From positions 1 to 32,215 of the forward strand of contig JAQUYF010000018.1 in the NCBI GenBank assembly GCA_028691975.1: a DNA stretch of 32,215 nt, given 5' to 3'. Source of the DNA: Bacteroidales bacterium (GTDB lineage Bacteria; Bacteroidota; Bacteroidia; Bacteroidales; UBA932). Positions 1 to 8,924 of the stretch are shown here, one piece after another. Within the stretch, counting starts at the first letter, position 1. Each line of letters starts with the position of its first letter. Both the position numbers and the translations under genes were made by a program. The notes under the pieces were generated by a model, which was given only the letters and a program-made list of their open reading frames with translations, ran no database searches and had not been told where the DNA came from.

Positions 1-592
1 TGTGACAATAACGGTCGGGAGATATGGTATACTGAGGCTCTGATGCCCAAATAACCTTGATATCATCCATGCTGTTCTGATCCTCTCTCGGAAACGGCAT
101 CCAAGCCTTTACGGTCTCTCCCTCAGGCACCATGTCCGGCTGAACGGTCAAAGTGTATTTGATGGTCATCGTTACAGGCAGGACTAACGACTTTTTCTCT
201 TTTCGACTCTCTGCTATCACATCTTTTATGTATCCGTCAAGGAGCAAACAGAGCTGATCCACCTCCTCCCCGTTGATTGAGTCATATACTGCCTTGGCAT
301 CCATGTCAATACGGAACAGGTTTCTTCCCGCGTTGCGGAAATATTTTTTCTGCCCGTCAATCACCATACCTTCAAGAGCATTTGTGGCTTCCCACGCCTG
401 CACCTGCTCCTGAGTAAGCTCAGGATAGTACTGCTTGAGGTAATTTACGATGTAATTGCTGTCTCGAGAAAAGTCGATTGCAATTCTTTGAGCCTTCTCC
501 TGCTCACTGATGTTGATGGTAGGGTCTGAAGACGAAAAATGTCCACATCCGCAAAGGGATATGGACAATAATATGAACAATATTTTACGCAT
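1..592 (-). CDS. Lipoprotein with transglutaminase-like N-terminal region (partial, 3' end outside window)
   Basis: An open frame runs from ATG at 592-590 to the window edge without a stop, so about 197 residues are visible and the C-terminus is missing. The start gives a short hydrophobic signal ending in a lipobox (Leu-Cys-Gly-Cys near residue 16), so an envelope lipoprotein is predicted. An acidic/aromatic region follows (YFRNAGRNLFRID), then a beta-rich stretch with VPEGETVKAWMPFPRED. That last pattern resembles the segment preceding the transglutaminase-like core in Bacteroidales secreted proteins. The Cys-His-Asp catalytic core would lie outside the window, so the family call is from resemblance only. 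It starts 15 nt after the efp stop and probably shares its transcript. Confidence 0.6.
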   Translation of the reverse strand, partial: MRKILFILLSISLCGCGHFSSSDPTINISEQEKAQRIAIDFSRDSNYIVNYLKQYYPELTQEQVQAWEATNALEGMVIDGQKKYFRNAGRNLFRIDMDAKAVYDSINGEEVDQLCLLLDGYIKDVIAESRKEKKSLVLPVTMTIKYTLTVQPDMVPEGETVKAWMPFPREDQNSMDDIKVIWASEPQYTISPDRYCH

Positions 593-607
593 TGCAAATA
601 TGTTTTG

Positions 608-1174
608 TTATTTCACTCTTTCACCATATGAACGGTCAGTTGTGTTAACTCTGATGTTGTCACCCTGATTAATAAAGAGAGGAACCATGATCTCGGCTCC
701 GGTCTCAAGAGTTGCAGCCTTCAAAGCATTGGTAGAAGCAGTATCTCCCTTAACTGCAGGCTCTGTGTAAGTAACTTGAAGCTCCACGTAAGTAGGCAGC
801 TCGCAGGTAAGGCATCTTTCTTCATCAGCTAAGAAGATCATCTCCACAGCCTGTCCCTCCTTCATCAAATCGGCATTGTCAACCATGTCTGTCAACAAGT
901 GTATCTGCTCATAAGTCTCGGTATTCATAAAGTTGAAACCATCTTCATCCTTATACAGGTATTGATATGATCTGTGTTCTACTGTAATAGTTTCAACCCT
1001 CTCCCCTGCCGAAAAAGTCTTCTCCAATATACGTCCGTTCTCTAAATTGCGCAATTTTGTCTTTACGAATGCCGGTCCCTTCCCAGGTTTAACATGCTGA
1101 AACCAAACGATTGAACATGGTTTACCGTTAAAATTCAAATAAAGGCCATTCTTAAAATCTGCTGTTGTTGCCAT
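608..1174 (-). CDS. efp: Translation elongation factor P
   Basis: EF-P binds the ribosome between the P and E sites and relieves stalling at polyproline stretches. The 188-residue length is the family norm. The N-terminal KOW-like domain carries the loop VKPGKGPAFV, whose tip lysine (Lys32) is the residue that is modified in many bacteria. Two OB-fold domains follow, and the protein ends in the typical pattern INQGDNIRVNT...YGERVK. ATG at 1174 gives the expected N-terminus (MATTADFKNG). The gene lies 41 nt downstream of ispH, and that gap contains a TAnnTTTG element, so it probably has its own promoter besides any read-through. No EF-P lysine-modification gene (such as epmA) is visible nearby. 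Confidence 0.97.
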   Translation of the reverse strand: MATTADFKNGLYLNFNGKPCSIVWFQHVKPGKGPAFVKTKLRNLENGRILEKTFSAGERVETITVEHRSYQYLYKDEDGFNFMNTETYEQIHLLTDMVDNADLMKEGQAVEMIFLADEERCLTCELPTYVELQVTYTEPAVKGDTASTNALKAATLETGAEIMVPLFINQGDNIRVNTTDRSYGERVK

Positions 1175-1201
1175 AAATGTTTATCGTGATTAAAATTTTC
1201 G

Positions 1202-1209
1202 CAAAGTTA
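1202..1209 (-). promoter_or_regulatory. Putative Bacteroidota -7 element (TAACTTTG) for efp
   Basis: On the minus strand this reads TAACTTTG, an exact match to the Bacteroidota consensus TAnnTTTG. It sits 27 nt upstream of the efp ATG, between ispH and efp. No clear -33 TTTG was found at the usual spacing. Confidence 0.55.
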
Positions 1210-1215
1210 TAAAAA

Positions 1216-2076
1216 TTAATGCAATAATGAATAAAGTTTCGTCTTGGTCTGCTCCAACTGCCATGTTGGAGTGGAGGTGGCACCGCAAATTCCGACATTG
1301 TCTCCATCCTTAAACCACCTGAGATCTATCTGCTCCATTCTTTCAATCGTATATGATCGTGCATTGACGCTTCGGCACAAATCGAAAAGCACTTTTCCAT
1401 TGGAACTTGCCTCCCCTGAGACGAACAATATAACTGAGTGGTCTTTAGCAAATTGTACTAAAGTCTTATGTCTTGAGGCAACCTGCCTGCAAACAGTATT
1501 AAACACCTTTACATCTTTCCCCTTTTCTGAAATACAATTTGCAACCTCTTGAAATTCAATGGGATCCTTTGTTGTCTGAGAAAAAAGTGCTATCGGACGG
1601 CTAAAATCGATCTTTGAAAGTTCGTGCACATTCTCAACTACGATAGCTTCGCCTTCGGTCTGACCTACCAGTCCGTTAACCTCTGCATGGCCTCGCTTAC
1701 CGAAGATGACAATCTGCCCTCCCGCAGGCTCAATCTCCATCCACGTCTGCTTTATCTTGTCCTGCAGCCTCAACACTACCGGGCAGGTGCAGTCTATTAT
1801 CTGCAAGTTGTTGCGGTGTGCAAGGGCATAAGTCTCAGGAGGTTCTCCATGTGCACGGATTAGCAGGACACTGTCTTTCAGGTTGGCAATATCCTCTTTG
1901 TCAAGTATCACCAACCCTTTTTCGGAAAGTCTTTTCAACTCCATGGTATTGTGCACTATATCTCCGAGAGAGTATAGTTTGTGGCTGTAATTGAGATAAT
2001 TTTCAGCCTGCTCAACAGCGCGGATCACACCGTTGCAGAAGCCCGATCCCTTATCTATTTCAACATTTATCTTCAT
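1216..2076 (-). CDS. ispH: 4-hydroxy-3-methylbut-2-enyl diphosphate reductase (IspH/LytB)
   Basis: This iron-sulfur enzyme makes IPP and DMAPP in the last step of the MEP isoprenoid pathway. From ATG at 2076 the protein has 286 residues. The three cluster ligands are visible: Cys14 (GFCNGV), Cys98 (CTCPVV) and Cys196 (NTVCRQ). Substrate residues His42 (VHN), His76 (RAHG), His130/Glu132 (GHAEVNG), the SQTT motif (166-169) and the ASSN motif (223-226) are all present. A longer in-frame extension to 2121 exists, but it lies inside cmk and adds nothing conserved. The chosen ATG overlaps the cmk stop as ATGA (2073-2076), implying translational coupling. IspH and Cmk are neighbours or fused in other bacteria, which agrees with this arrangement. 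Confidence 0.96.
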   Translation of the reverse strand: MKINVEIDKGSGFCNGVIRAVEQAENYLNYSHKLYSLGDIVHNTMELKRLSEKGLVILDKEDIANLKDSVLLIRAHGEPPETYALAHRNNLQIIDCTCPVVLRLQDKIKQTWMEIEPAGGQIVIFGKRGHAEVNGLVGQTEGEAIVVENVHELSKIDFSRPIALFSQTTKDPIEFQEVANCISEKGKDVKVFNTVCRQVASRHKTLVQFAKDHSVILFVSGEASSNGKVLFDLCRSVNARSYTIERMEQIDLRWFKDGDNVGICGATSTPTWQLEQTKTKLYSLLH

Positions 2077-2774
2077 AATACCTGATCGGGAAAACGCTCT
2101 TTTAAGATATGATCGAGCCAAACCATCTGATCCTCTATCGTCATATAACTGTTGTCCAACTCAATAGCATCTTCCGCCTTGCGTAGCGGCGCGATGTCTC
2201 TGTGCGAGTCAATATAGTCACGCTCTATCACATTGTTATAGATTTCATCAAAATCAGCCTTCTCACCTCTTCCAAGCAACTCGTCCACTCGGCGCTGTGC
2301 TCTGATTTTGGCGTCAGCCGTCATAAAAATCTTCAATTGTGCGTGAGGAAAGACGACAGTGCCGATATCTCTTCCATCTGCAACCACTCCGCCGCGCACA
2401 CCATACTCCCTCAGTATTTCGTCCACATAGTCACGGACAAAATCGATGGTTGAAATTACGCTGACATTTGAAGAAACGTCCAATAGGCGAATGCGTAACT
2501 CCACATTATTTCCATTGAGAAATGTCTCACTCTTGCCGCTCTCACTGTTAATCTTAAAACACACCTCGACATGCTCCAAAGATACTTTCAGCTTCTCTTT
2601 TATAATCTCTCCATCGCTCAGGATCAAACCATGTTCAAGAGCATAAAGGGTAATTGCTCTGTAAATTGCTCCCGAATCCAGAAAAATAAGGCCCAGTTTG
2701 GAGGCAATCAACTTGGCAAAAGTACTCTTCCCCGTTGAAGAATAGCCATCTACGGCAATAATAAGATTATTCAT
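2073..2774 (-). CDS. cmk: (d)CMP kinase (cytidylate kinase)
   Basis: Cmk phosphorylates CMP and dCMP using ATP in pyrimidine nucleotide salvage. The 233-residue protein has the P-loop GYSSTGKST (10-18), the substrate-side segment LDSGAIYRA (32-40) and the diagnostic VADGRDIGTVVFPHA (131-145), followed by the lid region with RAQRR (158-162). The start is set at ATG 2774; a TTG two codons upstream (2780) is in frame but less likely. It is the first gene of a cmk-ispH unit, with a 4-nt ATGA overlap to ispH. A divergent regulator gene starts 66 nt away. Confidence 0.95.
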   Translation of the reverse strand: MNNLIIAVDGYSSTGKSTFAKLIASKLGLIFLDSGAIYRAITLYALEHGLILSDGEIIKEKLKVSLEHVEVCFKINSESGKSETFLNGNNVELRIRLLDVSSNVSVISTIDFVRDYVDEILREYGVRGGVVADGRDIGTVVFPHAQLKIFMTADAKIRAQRRVDELLGRGEKADFDEIYNNVIERDYIDSHRDIAPLRKAEDAIELDNSYMTIEDQMVWLDHILKERFPDQVL

Positions 2775-2792
2775 ACCCAATTGTTAATTCTA

Positions 2793-2800
2793 CAAAAGTA
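2793..2800 (-). promoter_or_regulatory. Putative -7 element (TACTTTTG) for cmk-ispH
   Basis: The minus strand reads TACTTTTG, an exact TAnnTTTG match 18 nt upstream of the cmk ATG. The nearest upstream TTTG lies about 25 nt away, longer than the usual spacing, so the -33 half is uncertain. Confidence 0.5.
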
Positions 2801-2811
2801 TAAAAAATGCC

Positions 2812-2819
2812 TATCTTTG
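2812..2819 (+). promoter_or_regulatory. Putative -7 element (TATCTTTG) for the response regulator
   Basis: TATCTTTG matches TAnnTTTG exactly and ends 21 nt before ATG 2841. Together with the minus-strand element at 2793-2800 it makes a compact divergent promoter region. Confidence 0.55.
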
Positions 2820-2840
2820 CGAAATCAAATTTATAAGACA

Positions 2841-4001
2841 ATGAAGATACTCGTTATCGATGATGAAAAAAGCATTCGTAATACACTGAAAGAGATTTTG
2901 GAATTTGAGGGACATGAGACGGCTCTCGCTGCAGACGGAAAGGAAGGTGTTGAAGCAGCCCTCAATGGCTCTTTTGATGCTATTTTTTGCGACATCAAGA
3001 TGCCCAATATGGATGGAATCGAGGTTTTGGACCAGTTGGAAGCCGCTCAGTGCGAATCTGCAATTATTATGATTTCCGGACACGGCAGTATCGATACAGC
3101 TGTCGATTGTATCAAAAAGGGAGCATTTGACTTCATTCAAAAGCCGCTCGATCTGAACAGAATCCTGATTACACTGAAAAATGCGACCGATAAAAGTTCG
3201 CTTGTAAAGGAGACCACCATTCTAAAGAAAAAAGTCAGCAGTAAAAATGAAATAATAGGCGACTCCGAAGCTATACGGCACATTAAGGAGATTGTCGACA
3301 GAGTGGCCCCTACTGATGCAAGAGTACTTATCACCGGCTCAAACGGCACAGGTAAAGAGCTGGTAGCAAGACGTTTGCATGACAAAAGCAACCATGCTTC
3401 CGCTCCGTTTATCGAAGTTAACTGTGCTGCCATACCGAGCGAATTGATTGAAAGCGAATTGTTCGGACACGAAAAAGGAGCGTTTACATCGGCTGTCAAG
3501 CAACATAAAGGTAAATTTGAACAGGCAGACGGAGGGACTCTCTTTCTTGACGAAATTGGCGATATGAGCCTTGCAGCGCAGGCAAAGGTATTGAGGGTAC
3601 TGCAGGAAAATAAGCTGACCAGAGTAGGTAGCGACAAAGATATTTCCGTCAAAGTCAGAGTTGTGGCTGCGACCAATAAAAATCTTACCGAAGAGATTGA
3701 AAAAGGCAATTTCAGAGAGGACCTGTACCACAGATTAAGTGTGATAGTGATACATGTTCCATCCCTGTCAGAGCGTCTGAGTGATATCCCTCTACTTACC
3801 GACTATTTTATAATGCAGATCTGTGAAGAGAGCGGTATGACACCGAAAAAAGTGATGCCGGAAGCATACGAAGAGCTTAAAAAACTTCCATGGACCGGAA
3901 ATATCAGAGAACTGCGCAATGTCACGGAGAGGCTTATGATCCTCTGTGGCGACAAAATAACAAAAGAGGATGTTGTGGCTTTCGCCACTCCCGCAATATA
4001 A
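2841..4001 (+). CDS. NtrC/NtrX-type sigma-54 response regulator lacking the DNA-binding domain
   Basis: The 386-residue protein has a receiver domain (1-118) with phosphoacceptor Asp51, acidic pair Asp7/Asp8, Ser79 and Lys101. An AAA+ sigma-54 activation domain (about 139-381) follows: Walker A GSNGTGKE (166-173), the sigma-54 contact loop GAFTSA (213-218, usually GAFTGA), Walker B LFLDEIG (234-240), arginines in FREDLYHR (291-298) and sensor II WTGNIRELRN (351-360). Only about five residues follow the AAA+ lid, so the Fis-type helix-turn-helix of normal NtrC proteins is absent, as in Helicobacter FlgR. ATG 2841 is chosen because it starts the receiver domain directly; an in-frame extension to 2781 runs through the promoter. 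der follows after 9 nt. The likely partner is the NtrY-like kinase at 5325-8924. Confidence 0.9.
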   Translation: MKILVIDDEKSIRNTLKEILEFEGHETALAADGKEGVEAALNGSFDAIFCDIKMPNMDGIEVLDQLEAAQCESAIIMISGHGSIDTAVDCIKKGAFDFIQKPLDLNRILITLKNATDKSSLVKETTILKKKVSSKNEIIGDSEAIRHIKEIVDRVAPTDARVLITGSNGTGKELVARRLHDKSNHASAPFIEVNCAAIPSELIESELFGHEKGAFTSAVKQHKGKFEQADGGTLFLDEIGDMSLAAQAKVLRVLQENKLTRVGSDKDISVKVRVVAATNKNLTEEIEKGNFREDLYHRLSVIVIHVPSLSERLSDIPLLTDYFIMQICEESGMTPKKVMPEAYEELKKLPWTGNIRELRNVTERLMILCGDKITKEDVVAFATPAI

Positions 4002-4010
4002 TTTGAAAAT

Positions 4011-5324
4011 ATGAGTTTAGTAGCAATAGTTGGAAGGCCCAACGTAGGCAAATCCACCCTTTTTAACAGATTGGTGGGAATGAGGCAGGCAATCGTCGAT
4101 GAGACAGCCGGAGTAACACGCGACCGCCATTACGGCCAATGTGAGTGGTGTGGAAATGAATTTTCAGTAGTGGACACCGGAGGATTTACCGTCAACTCCG
4201 ATGACATATTTGAAGAGGAGATTAGAAAACAGGTAATTATTGCTATTGAAGAGAGTGATCTTATACTTTTTGTTGTTGAAGTAGCAACCGGAATCACTGA
4301 TTTTGATGCTGAGATTGCCGATATTTTGCGAAAAAGCAAAAAACCTGTCGTATTAGCTGTAAACAAGGTAGATACAAGTGAGAAGCAATTTGGCGTATAT
4401 GAGTTTCACGGTCTGGGACTTGGTGAGCCGTGGGGGATATCTTCGGCCAACGGCAGCGGCACCGGAGACCTTCTTGATGAGATTATAAAAAAGCTTCCCG
4501 CACTACCCAAGAACGCAGAAGTTGAACAGGGCAGCGAACTTCCGAGGTTTGCCATTGTCGGTAAGCCTAATGTAGGCAAATCGTCACTTACGAATGCTTT
4601 GCTCGGAGAAGAAAGAAATATCGTCACGCCTGTTGCAGGCACGACAAGGGATTCCATATCAAGCTATTACAATAAGTTTGGCCACGAATTCATGCTTATT
4701 GACACCGCCGGTCTGCGAAAGAAAGCCAAAGTAACCGAAGATCTTGAATTTTATTCAGTAATGCGCTCTATCAGAGCAATTGAAAATTCTGATGTCTGCA
4801 TCCTTATGGTTGATGCCTCTACCGGTATCGAGGCCCAGGATATGTCTATTTTCAACCTTATCATCCGCAACAAGAAGGGATGCGTAATCGTTGTAAACAA
4901 ATGGGACACAATTGAAAAGTCCAACAATACCATGAAGGAGTACACTCTCAGCATCGCCAGGAAGTTAGCTCCATTCAATGACATTCCCATTGTATTTACC
5001 TCGGTTATCAACAAACAGAGAATACTTGATGTGCTCAATGCAGCTACCGCAGTTTACGACAACTATTCAAAGAAAATATCAACTTCTGCACTGAATGACG
5101 CAATGCTTCCGGAGATTGAAAATTACCCTCCTCCTGCATGGAAAGGTAAATATATCAAGATCAAGTACATTACTCAACTCCCGACAAAGACGCCGTCTTT
5201 TGCTTTCTTCTGTAACCTGCCTCAGTATGTCAGAGATCCGTACAAGAGATTTTTGGAAAATAAACTCAGGGAGCACTTCGACTTTAAAGGCTGCACCATT
5301 CAGATCTATTTAAGGCAGAAATAG
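4011..5324 (+). CDS. der: Ribosome assembly GTPase Der (EngA)
   Basis: Der is an essential GTPase with two G domains that acts in 50S subunit maturation. The 437-residue protein has G1 motifs GRPNVGKST (8-16) and GKPNVGKSS (184-192), G3 DTGG (55-58) and DTAGLRKK (231-238), G4 NKVD (118-121) and NKWD (297-300), and a C-terminal KH-like domain (about 352-437). The length is normal. It is probably co-transcribed with the regulator 9 nt upstream. Its TAG stop (5322-5324) directly abuts the stop of the opposing kinase gene, leaving no room for an intergenic terminator. Confidence 0.97.
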   Translation: MSLVAIVGRPNVGKSTLFNRLVGMRQAIVDETAGVTRDRHYGQCEWCGNEFSVVDTGGFTVNSDDIFEEEIRKQVIIAIEESDLILFVVEVATGITDFDAEIADILRKSKKPVVLAVNKVDTSEKQFGVYEFHGLGLGEPWGISSANGSGTGDLLDEIIKKLPALPKNAEVEQGSELPRFAIVGKPNVGKSSLTNALLGEERNIVTPVAGTTRDSISSYYNKFGHEFMLIDTAGLRKKAKVTEDLEFYSVMRSIRAIENSDVCILMVDASTGIEAQDMSIFNLIIRNKKGCVIVVNKWDTIEKSNNTMKEYTLSIARKLAPFNDIPIVFTSVINKQRILDVLNAATAVYDNYSKKISTSALNDAMLPEIENYPPPAWKGKYIKIKYITQLPTKTPSFAFFCNLPQYVRDPYKRFLENKLREHFDFKGCTIQIYLRQK

Positions 5325-8300
5325 TTATGGCTTTACCGGCAATTCTATCGTAAAGCAGGCTCCTCCAAGAGAAGAGGTTGCGTAAGATATTCTTCCCTGT
5401 GACTGCTCGACTATGCTTCCGCAAATTGCGAGGCCTAAGCCCGTACCGCCACTCTTTGTGGTAAAATTAGGCTTGAAAAGCTTATCATAATTGGACGGAT
5501 CCACTCCAGGACCGTCATCTTCGATTTGCACCCTGTAATAAGAGACGGAATCTATCTTTTCACTACTGAGCGAAATCTTTATTTGGCCGTCCCCACGACT
5601 GTTCTCTATGGCTTGAATGGCATTGGAAATAAGATTGACAAATACCCTCACAATCTGTTTGCGTCTTGCATATACAACAGGATCAGTAACGTATGATACG
5701 TACTTCATCTTGATCTTGTCATTATTGTCAAAGATCACAATCTGCTCCTTAATAACCTCATCAAGATCTATATCCGTATTATCTTCATTGAAAAACTTGG
5801 CGAATGAAGAGAATTCACTTGCCGTCTCCGAAAGCACATCTATCTGTTCGATCAATGAACGGCTAAGAGCTTCCAACTTATCCTCCCACCCCGGTACATT
5901 CTGCTTTTTAAGCCTCATAAGGTGCTGAATGCTGAGACGCATAGGTGTCAACGGATTTTTAATTTCATGCGCTATCTGGCGAGCCATCTCCTTCCAGGCC
6001 TGCTCTCTCTCACTTTGAGCCAACTGTTTAGTACTCTCCTCCAAATCATCTACCATATTGTTGTAAGCAGTGACAAGGACGCCCAATTCGTCTTTTGAAT
6101 TTTTATAGATAATGTGCTTGTTCTTGCTGGAAGATGATAAAGATTCCATTCTTTGTTTAATCTCGGCAAGAGGTCTGGAGAGTGAATTAGAAACGATTGA
6201 ACCGCCTAAAATAGACGCAATCAGCAATATCAGATACAAATTGATAATAGTGGCGATAGTAGAAATATTGGATTCATTTACATCCACATTGCGCGAAAAA
6301 TACGGGATATTGATAATAGCCACAAGATCCCCGTCGGCATTAAACATCGGGGCGTAGACCGAGTAATAGTTCATTCCCGCGACAGACTCAACAGTAATAA
6401 AGCGCAGTGCCCTGTTGTAATATATCTCCTTGTACGCATCGTTGTTCATTCTCTTGCCCATCAAAAACTGCTCGTAAACATTAGGTCTGGTAGAACGTAT
6501 CAAACCGCCGTGCGTATCGTAAAGATTGATGTCCACCTGCATCATGCCTGCCACTTCATCCATAGCACCGAAAAGCTCCGGAGTATTGATCTCATTGTAA
6601 CGTAACGCGTATTTACAATACTCCGATAGGGAGGTCTGAACAGACAGCATCTTCTCATCCATCTTTGTCTGGTTGCTTTCCCTTGTAAAGTTGAGAGAAT
6701 AAATGATGCTTCCCACACCCATACAGATCAATGCCACAATCATTGAAGATGTAACCAACAAATTAATCTTACGCTTGAATGAGTGTTTCGGAAGAGTGAA
6801 AAATTTGTTTTTTCTGCTCGCCTTGGTGCAGATCAGCAGAAACACCCCAAAAAATATGGCTAAATATGAGAATGATACAATGTACGAGAAGAAAGGACGT
6901 CCCTTTCTGCTCACCATGGTAATCTCATCTTCCGACACTTTATTGATAAAATGAACGAAACCATTCTGATTTTTAACCCCGTATCCGGACACATAGTCAT
7001 CAGGATTAACAATGACTGCATAGTTATATCTTCCCCCATTGGAAATAAGCCTGCCATTTGAATATTTGGCGTAGGAGTACTGTCTTGGGAGTGATACGGC
7101 ATTATTGTCCTGAAAATCAAACATATTCCCCGCATAACCAAGCTCATCTTTAAGATATTTGGAGTTAATCTCTATGAAAAGCCTCATAACCCGCCCGCTA
7201 TCAGTATCAATAAAGTTGTAAATACCTATGTATGAGGTACGTCCATCATAGTTATTTAAGTAGAAGAAGTGAGAATTAGGCGAAAGCGGATTACCGTATC
7301 TGACGAGTTGCTCCTGATAAAATGCAAAACACCCTACCGGATCGGCTCCTTTACCCAGACTGAGGTAATCATTCATCCCACAGACGGTAATTTCAATGTT
7401 GTACTTTTGGGTAATGTTTCTGTAGAGATATCTCTCAAGCAATCTGTTTTTGATCATCTCACGACTGTCATAAGAGGTGAGAAATCCTATAAACGGGTCC
7501 TGAGCTATCCCATCCTCAACCCTCCTCAACTGGAGTTCAAGAGTCAAATCACGTTCAACCGCAAGCTTATTTGTCCAGACACGATTGCTCTCATATTCCT
7601 TGTGATATCCGTAAATTCCCTCTGCAATAACACTGTAAAGCGAAATGAGCAGGATATAAATAATGATGTTTTTCCATGACAGTACAGAGAATCTTTTCTT
7701 TTTTCGAACAAAAATCACAATCATCTGCAGCAAAAAAAGTAACGCCAAAAACAACATTGCAAAAGAGAGATAGCACAAAACAGAATATCCGCTCAACTCT
7801 TCAATCTTGAATGGCTCCATTACAATACTTGAGTTGAGAATAAGAGAACGAAACACACTGTGAATATATACGGCCAGCACAATTGCAATTAATATGAAGA
7901 GAAGCTGTATATACGTTCTTTGCATGGTACTCCTAATCAGTAAATGCTTGAGAATGGTAAATCTCACCATAAACAGGGCATAGACCAGCAGTGAAACGAA
8001 CAGATTGTTAAACAAAAAACTTCCGAGAGAATCGAATATTTTGGTATTGGCATACAAAATCGGGGAAAACAGTTCATTGTCGGTTCCGATTTTTGCCGCC
8101 ATAAGGAGTGTGGCAAATCTTATAATAATCAACCCGCAGGATACCACGGCAAATGAAGCCCAACTGCGATTTTTGGCATGAAAAGCAAAGAGCGCGAAAA
8201 TGGCAAAGACAAGAGCTACCCAGCGCAATATGGGATCACCATACTTAAAAGTAGAAGGCCCCTGTTCAACGATAGAGAAAAGCGGTGCACCCTCCAGGCC

Positions 8301-8924
8301 GAAGACAACAGCTCCGTCATCAGAATTGACAGGTGCAGTCGTAAGCCCTTTACGAAGCTTTAGCTTTTTGTTTACAGTATTGTTGAGAGAAAGATCATCA
8401 GGGTATTCCGTCTTGACAAATATACCTGTAATAACCTTAGATTGCCTGTTCTTGGATATCTGAGTGTTAACGACATACCACCCTGAACCAAGATTCATAT
8501 ACTGCTCCCTTACTCCAATATAAGCCAGCGGTGTACTGTAAAGGTTGCGATTACTCATGTACTGTAACCTGTACGCAAATGGATAGACATCCACCTCATC
8601 ATTGCTTATCGGAAACTGGTGTACCCATGATTGCAGTGTATCCGCATTGTACTTGTACAGCACCATATCCTGAGGCAGATCATCCATCTCCAACCATGTA
8701 TCAGGAGGAGTCTGAAGTGCCCTTAGGGCATACTTCTCCATCACTCTTTGCTGTCTCTGCAAAGAACGCTGCACCCTTGAAGCCTCGCGTACGAGACGAT
8801 TTTCATAACGTGGATTTAAAAAAGATGCAATGAAAAGAACTACGGCAATAATTCCAAAAATCTCTGCTGAATATCTTTTCAGAAAATCTTTCGCCCGAGC
8901 ATAATATTTCTCAATGTTCTTCAT
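5325..8924 (-). CDS. Large multi-pass NtrY-like sensor histidine kinase
   Basis: This 1199-residue membrane kinase has roughly ten predicted membrane segments: about 20-36, a block at 232-438 with six or so, then 680-700, 720-743 and 889-911. They separate probable extracytoplasmic regions near 37-231, 439-679 and 744-888. A HAMP linker (about 907-965) leads to the DHp helix with phospho-His986 in the NtrY-type motif QIAHEIKNPLTPMRLS. The ATPase domain has an N box around Asn1097/Asn1101 and G boxes DDGPGV (1136-1141) and GGTGLGLAI (1159-1167). The HEIKNPLTP motif and the single NtrC-type regulator nearby suggest an NtrY/NtrX-like pair; the signal is unknown. Its ATG overlaps the rlmH stop as ATGA (8921-8924), so the two are coupled. 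Confidence 0.92.
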   Translation of the reverse strand: MKNIEKYYARAKDFLKRYSAEIFGIIAVVLFIASFLNPRYENRLVREASRVQRSLQRQQRVMEKYALRALQTPPDTWLEMDDLPQDMVLYKYNADTLQSWVHQFPISNDEVDVYPFAYRLQYMSNRNLYSTPLAYIGVREQYMNLGSGWYVVNTQISKNRQSKVITGIFVKTEYPDDLSLNNTVNKKLKLRKGLTTAPVNSDDGAVVFGLEGAPLFSIVEQGPSTFKYGDPILRWVALVFAIFALFAFHAKNRSWASFAVVSCGLIIIRFATLLMAAKIGTDNELFSPILYANTKIFDSLGSFLFNNLFVSLLVYALFMVRFTILKHLLIRSTMQRTYIQLLFILIAIVLAVYIHSVFRSLILNSSIVMEPFKIEELSGYSVLCYLSFAMLFLALLFLLQMIVIFVRKKKRFSVLSWKNIIIYILLISLYSVIAEGIYGYHKEYESNRVWTNKLAVERDLTLELQLRRVEDGIAQDPFIGFLTSYDSREMIKNRLLERYLYRNITQKYNIEITVCGMNDYLSLGKGADPVGCFAFYQEQLVRYGNPLSPNSHFFYLNNYDGRTSYIGIYNFIDTDSGRVMRLFIEINSKYLKDELGYAGNMFDFQDNNAVSLPRQYSYAKYSNGRLISNGGRYNYAVIVNPDDYVSGYGVKNQNGFVHFINKVSEDEITMVSRKGRPFFSYIVSFSYLAIFFGVFLLICTKASRKNKFFTLPKHSFKRKINLLVTSSMIVALICMGVGSIIYSLNFTRESNQTKMDEKMLSVQTSLSEYCKYALRYNEINTPELFGAMDEVAGMMQVDINLYDTHGGLIRSTRPNVYEQFLMGKRMNNDAYKEIYYNRALRFITVESVAGMNYYSVYAPMFNADGDLVAIINIPYFSRNVDVNESNISTIATIINLYLILLIASILGGSIVSNSLSRPLAEIKQRMESLSSSSKNKHIIYKNSKDELGVLVTAYNNMVDDLEESTKQLAQSEREQAWKEMARQIAHEIKNPLTPMRLSIQHLMRLKKQNVPGWEDKLEALSRSLIEQIDVLSETASEFSSFAKFFNEDNTDIDLDEVIKEQIVIFDNNDKIKMKYVSYVTDPVVYARRKQIVRVFVNLISNAIQAIENSRGDGQIKISLSSEKIDSVSYYRVQIEDDGPGVDPSNYDKLFKPNFTTKSGGTGLGLAICGSIVEQSQGRISYATSSLGGACFTIELPVKP

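Noticed and set aside
275-300. Possible mobile element, CRISPR array or tRNA anywhere in the window
   Set aside because: No transposase, integrase, repeat-spacer pattern or cloverleaf was seen in any gap; all gaps are at most about 110 bp and hold only promoter-like sequence.
2077-2121. Longer ispH start
   Set aside because: The extra 15 residues lie within cmk and are not conserved; the ATG overlapping the cmk stop begins directly at the enzyme's first strand.
2781-2840. N-terminal extension of the response regulator
   Set aside because: It would translate through the TATCTTTG promoter element, and ATG 2841 starts exactly at the receiver domain.
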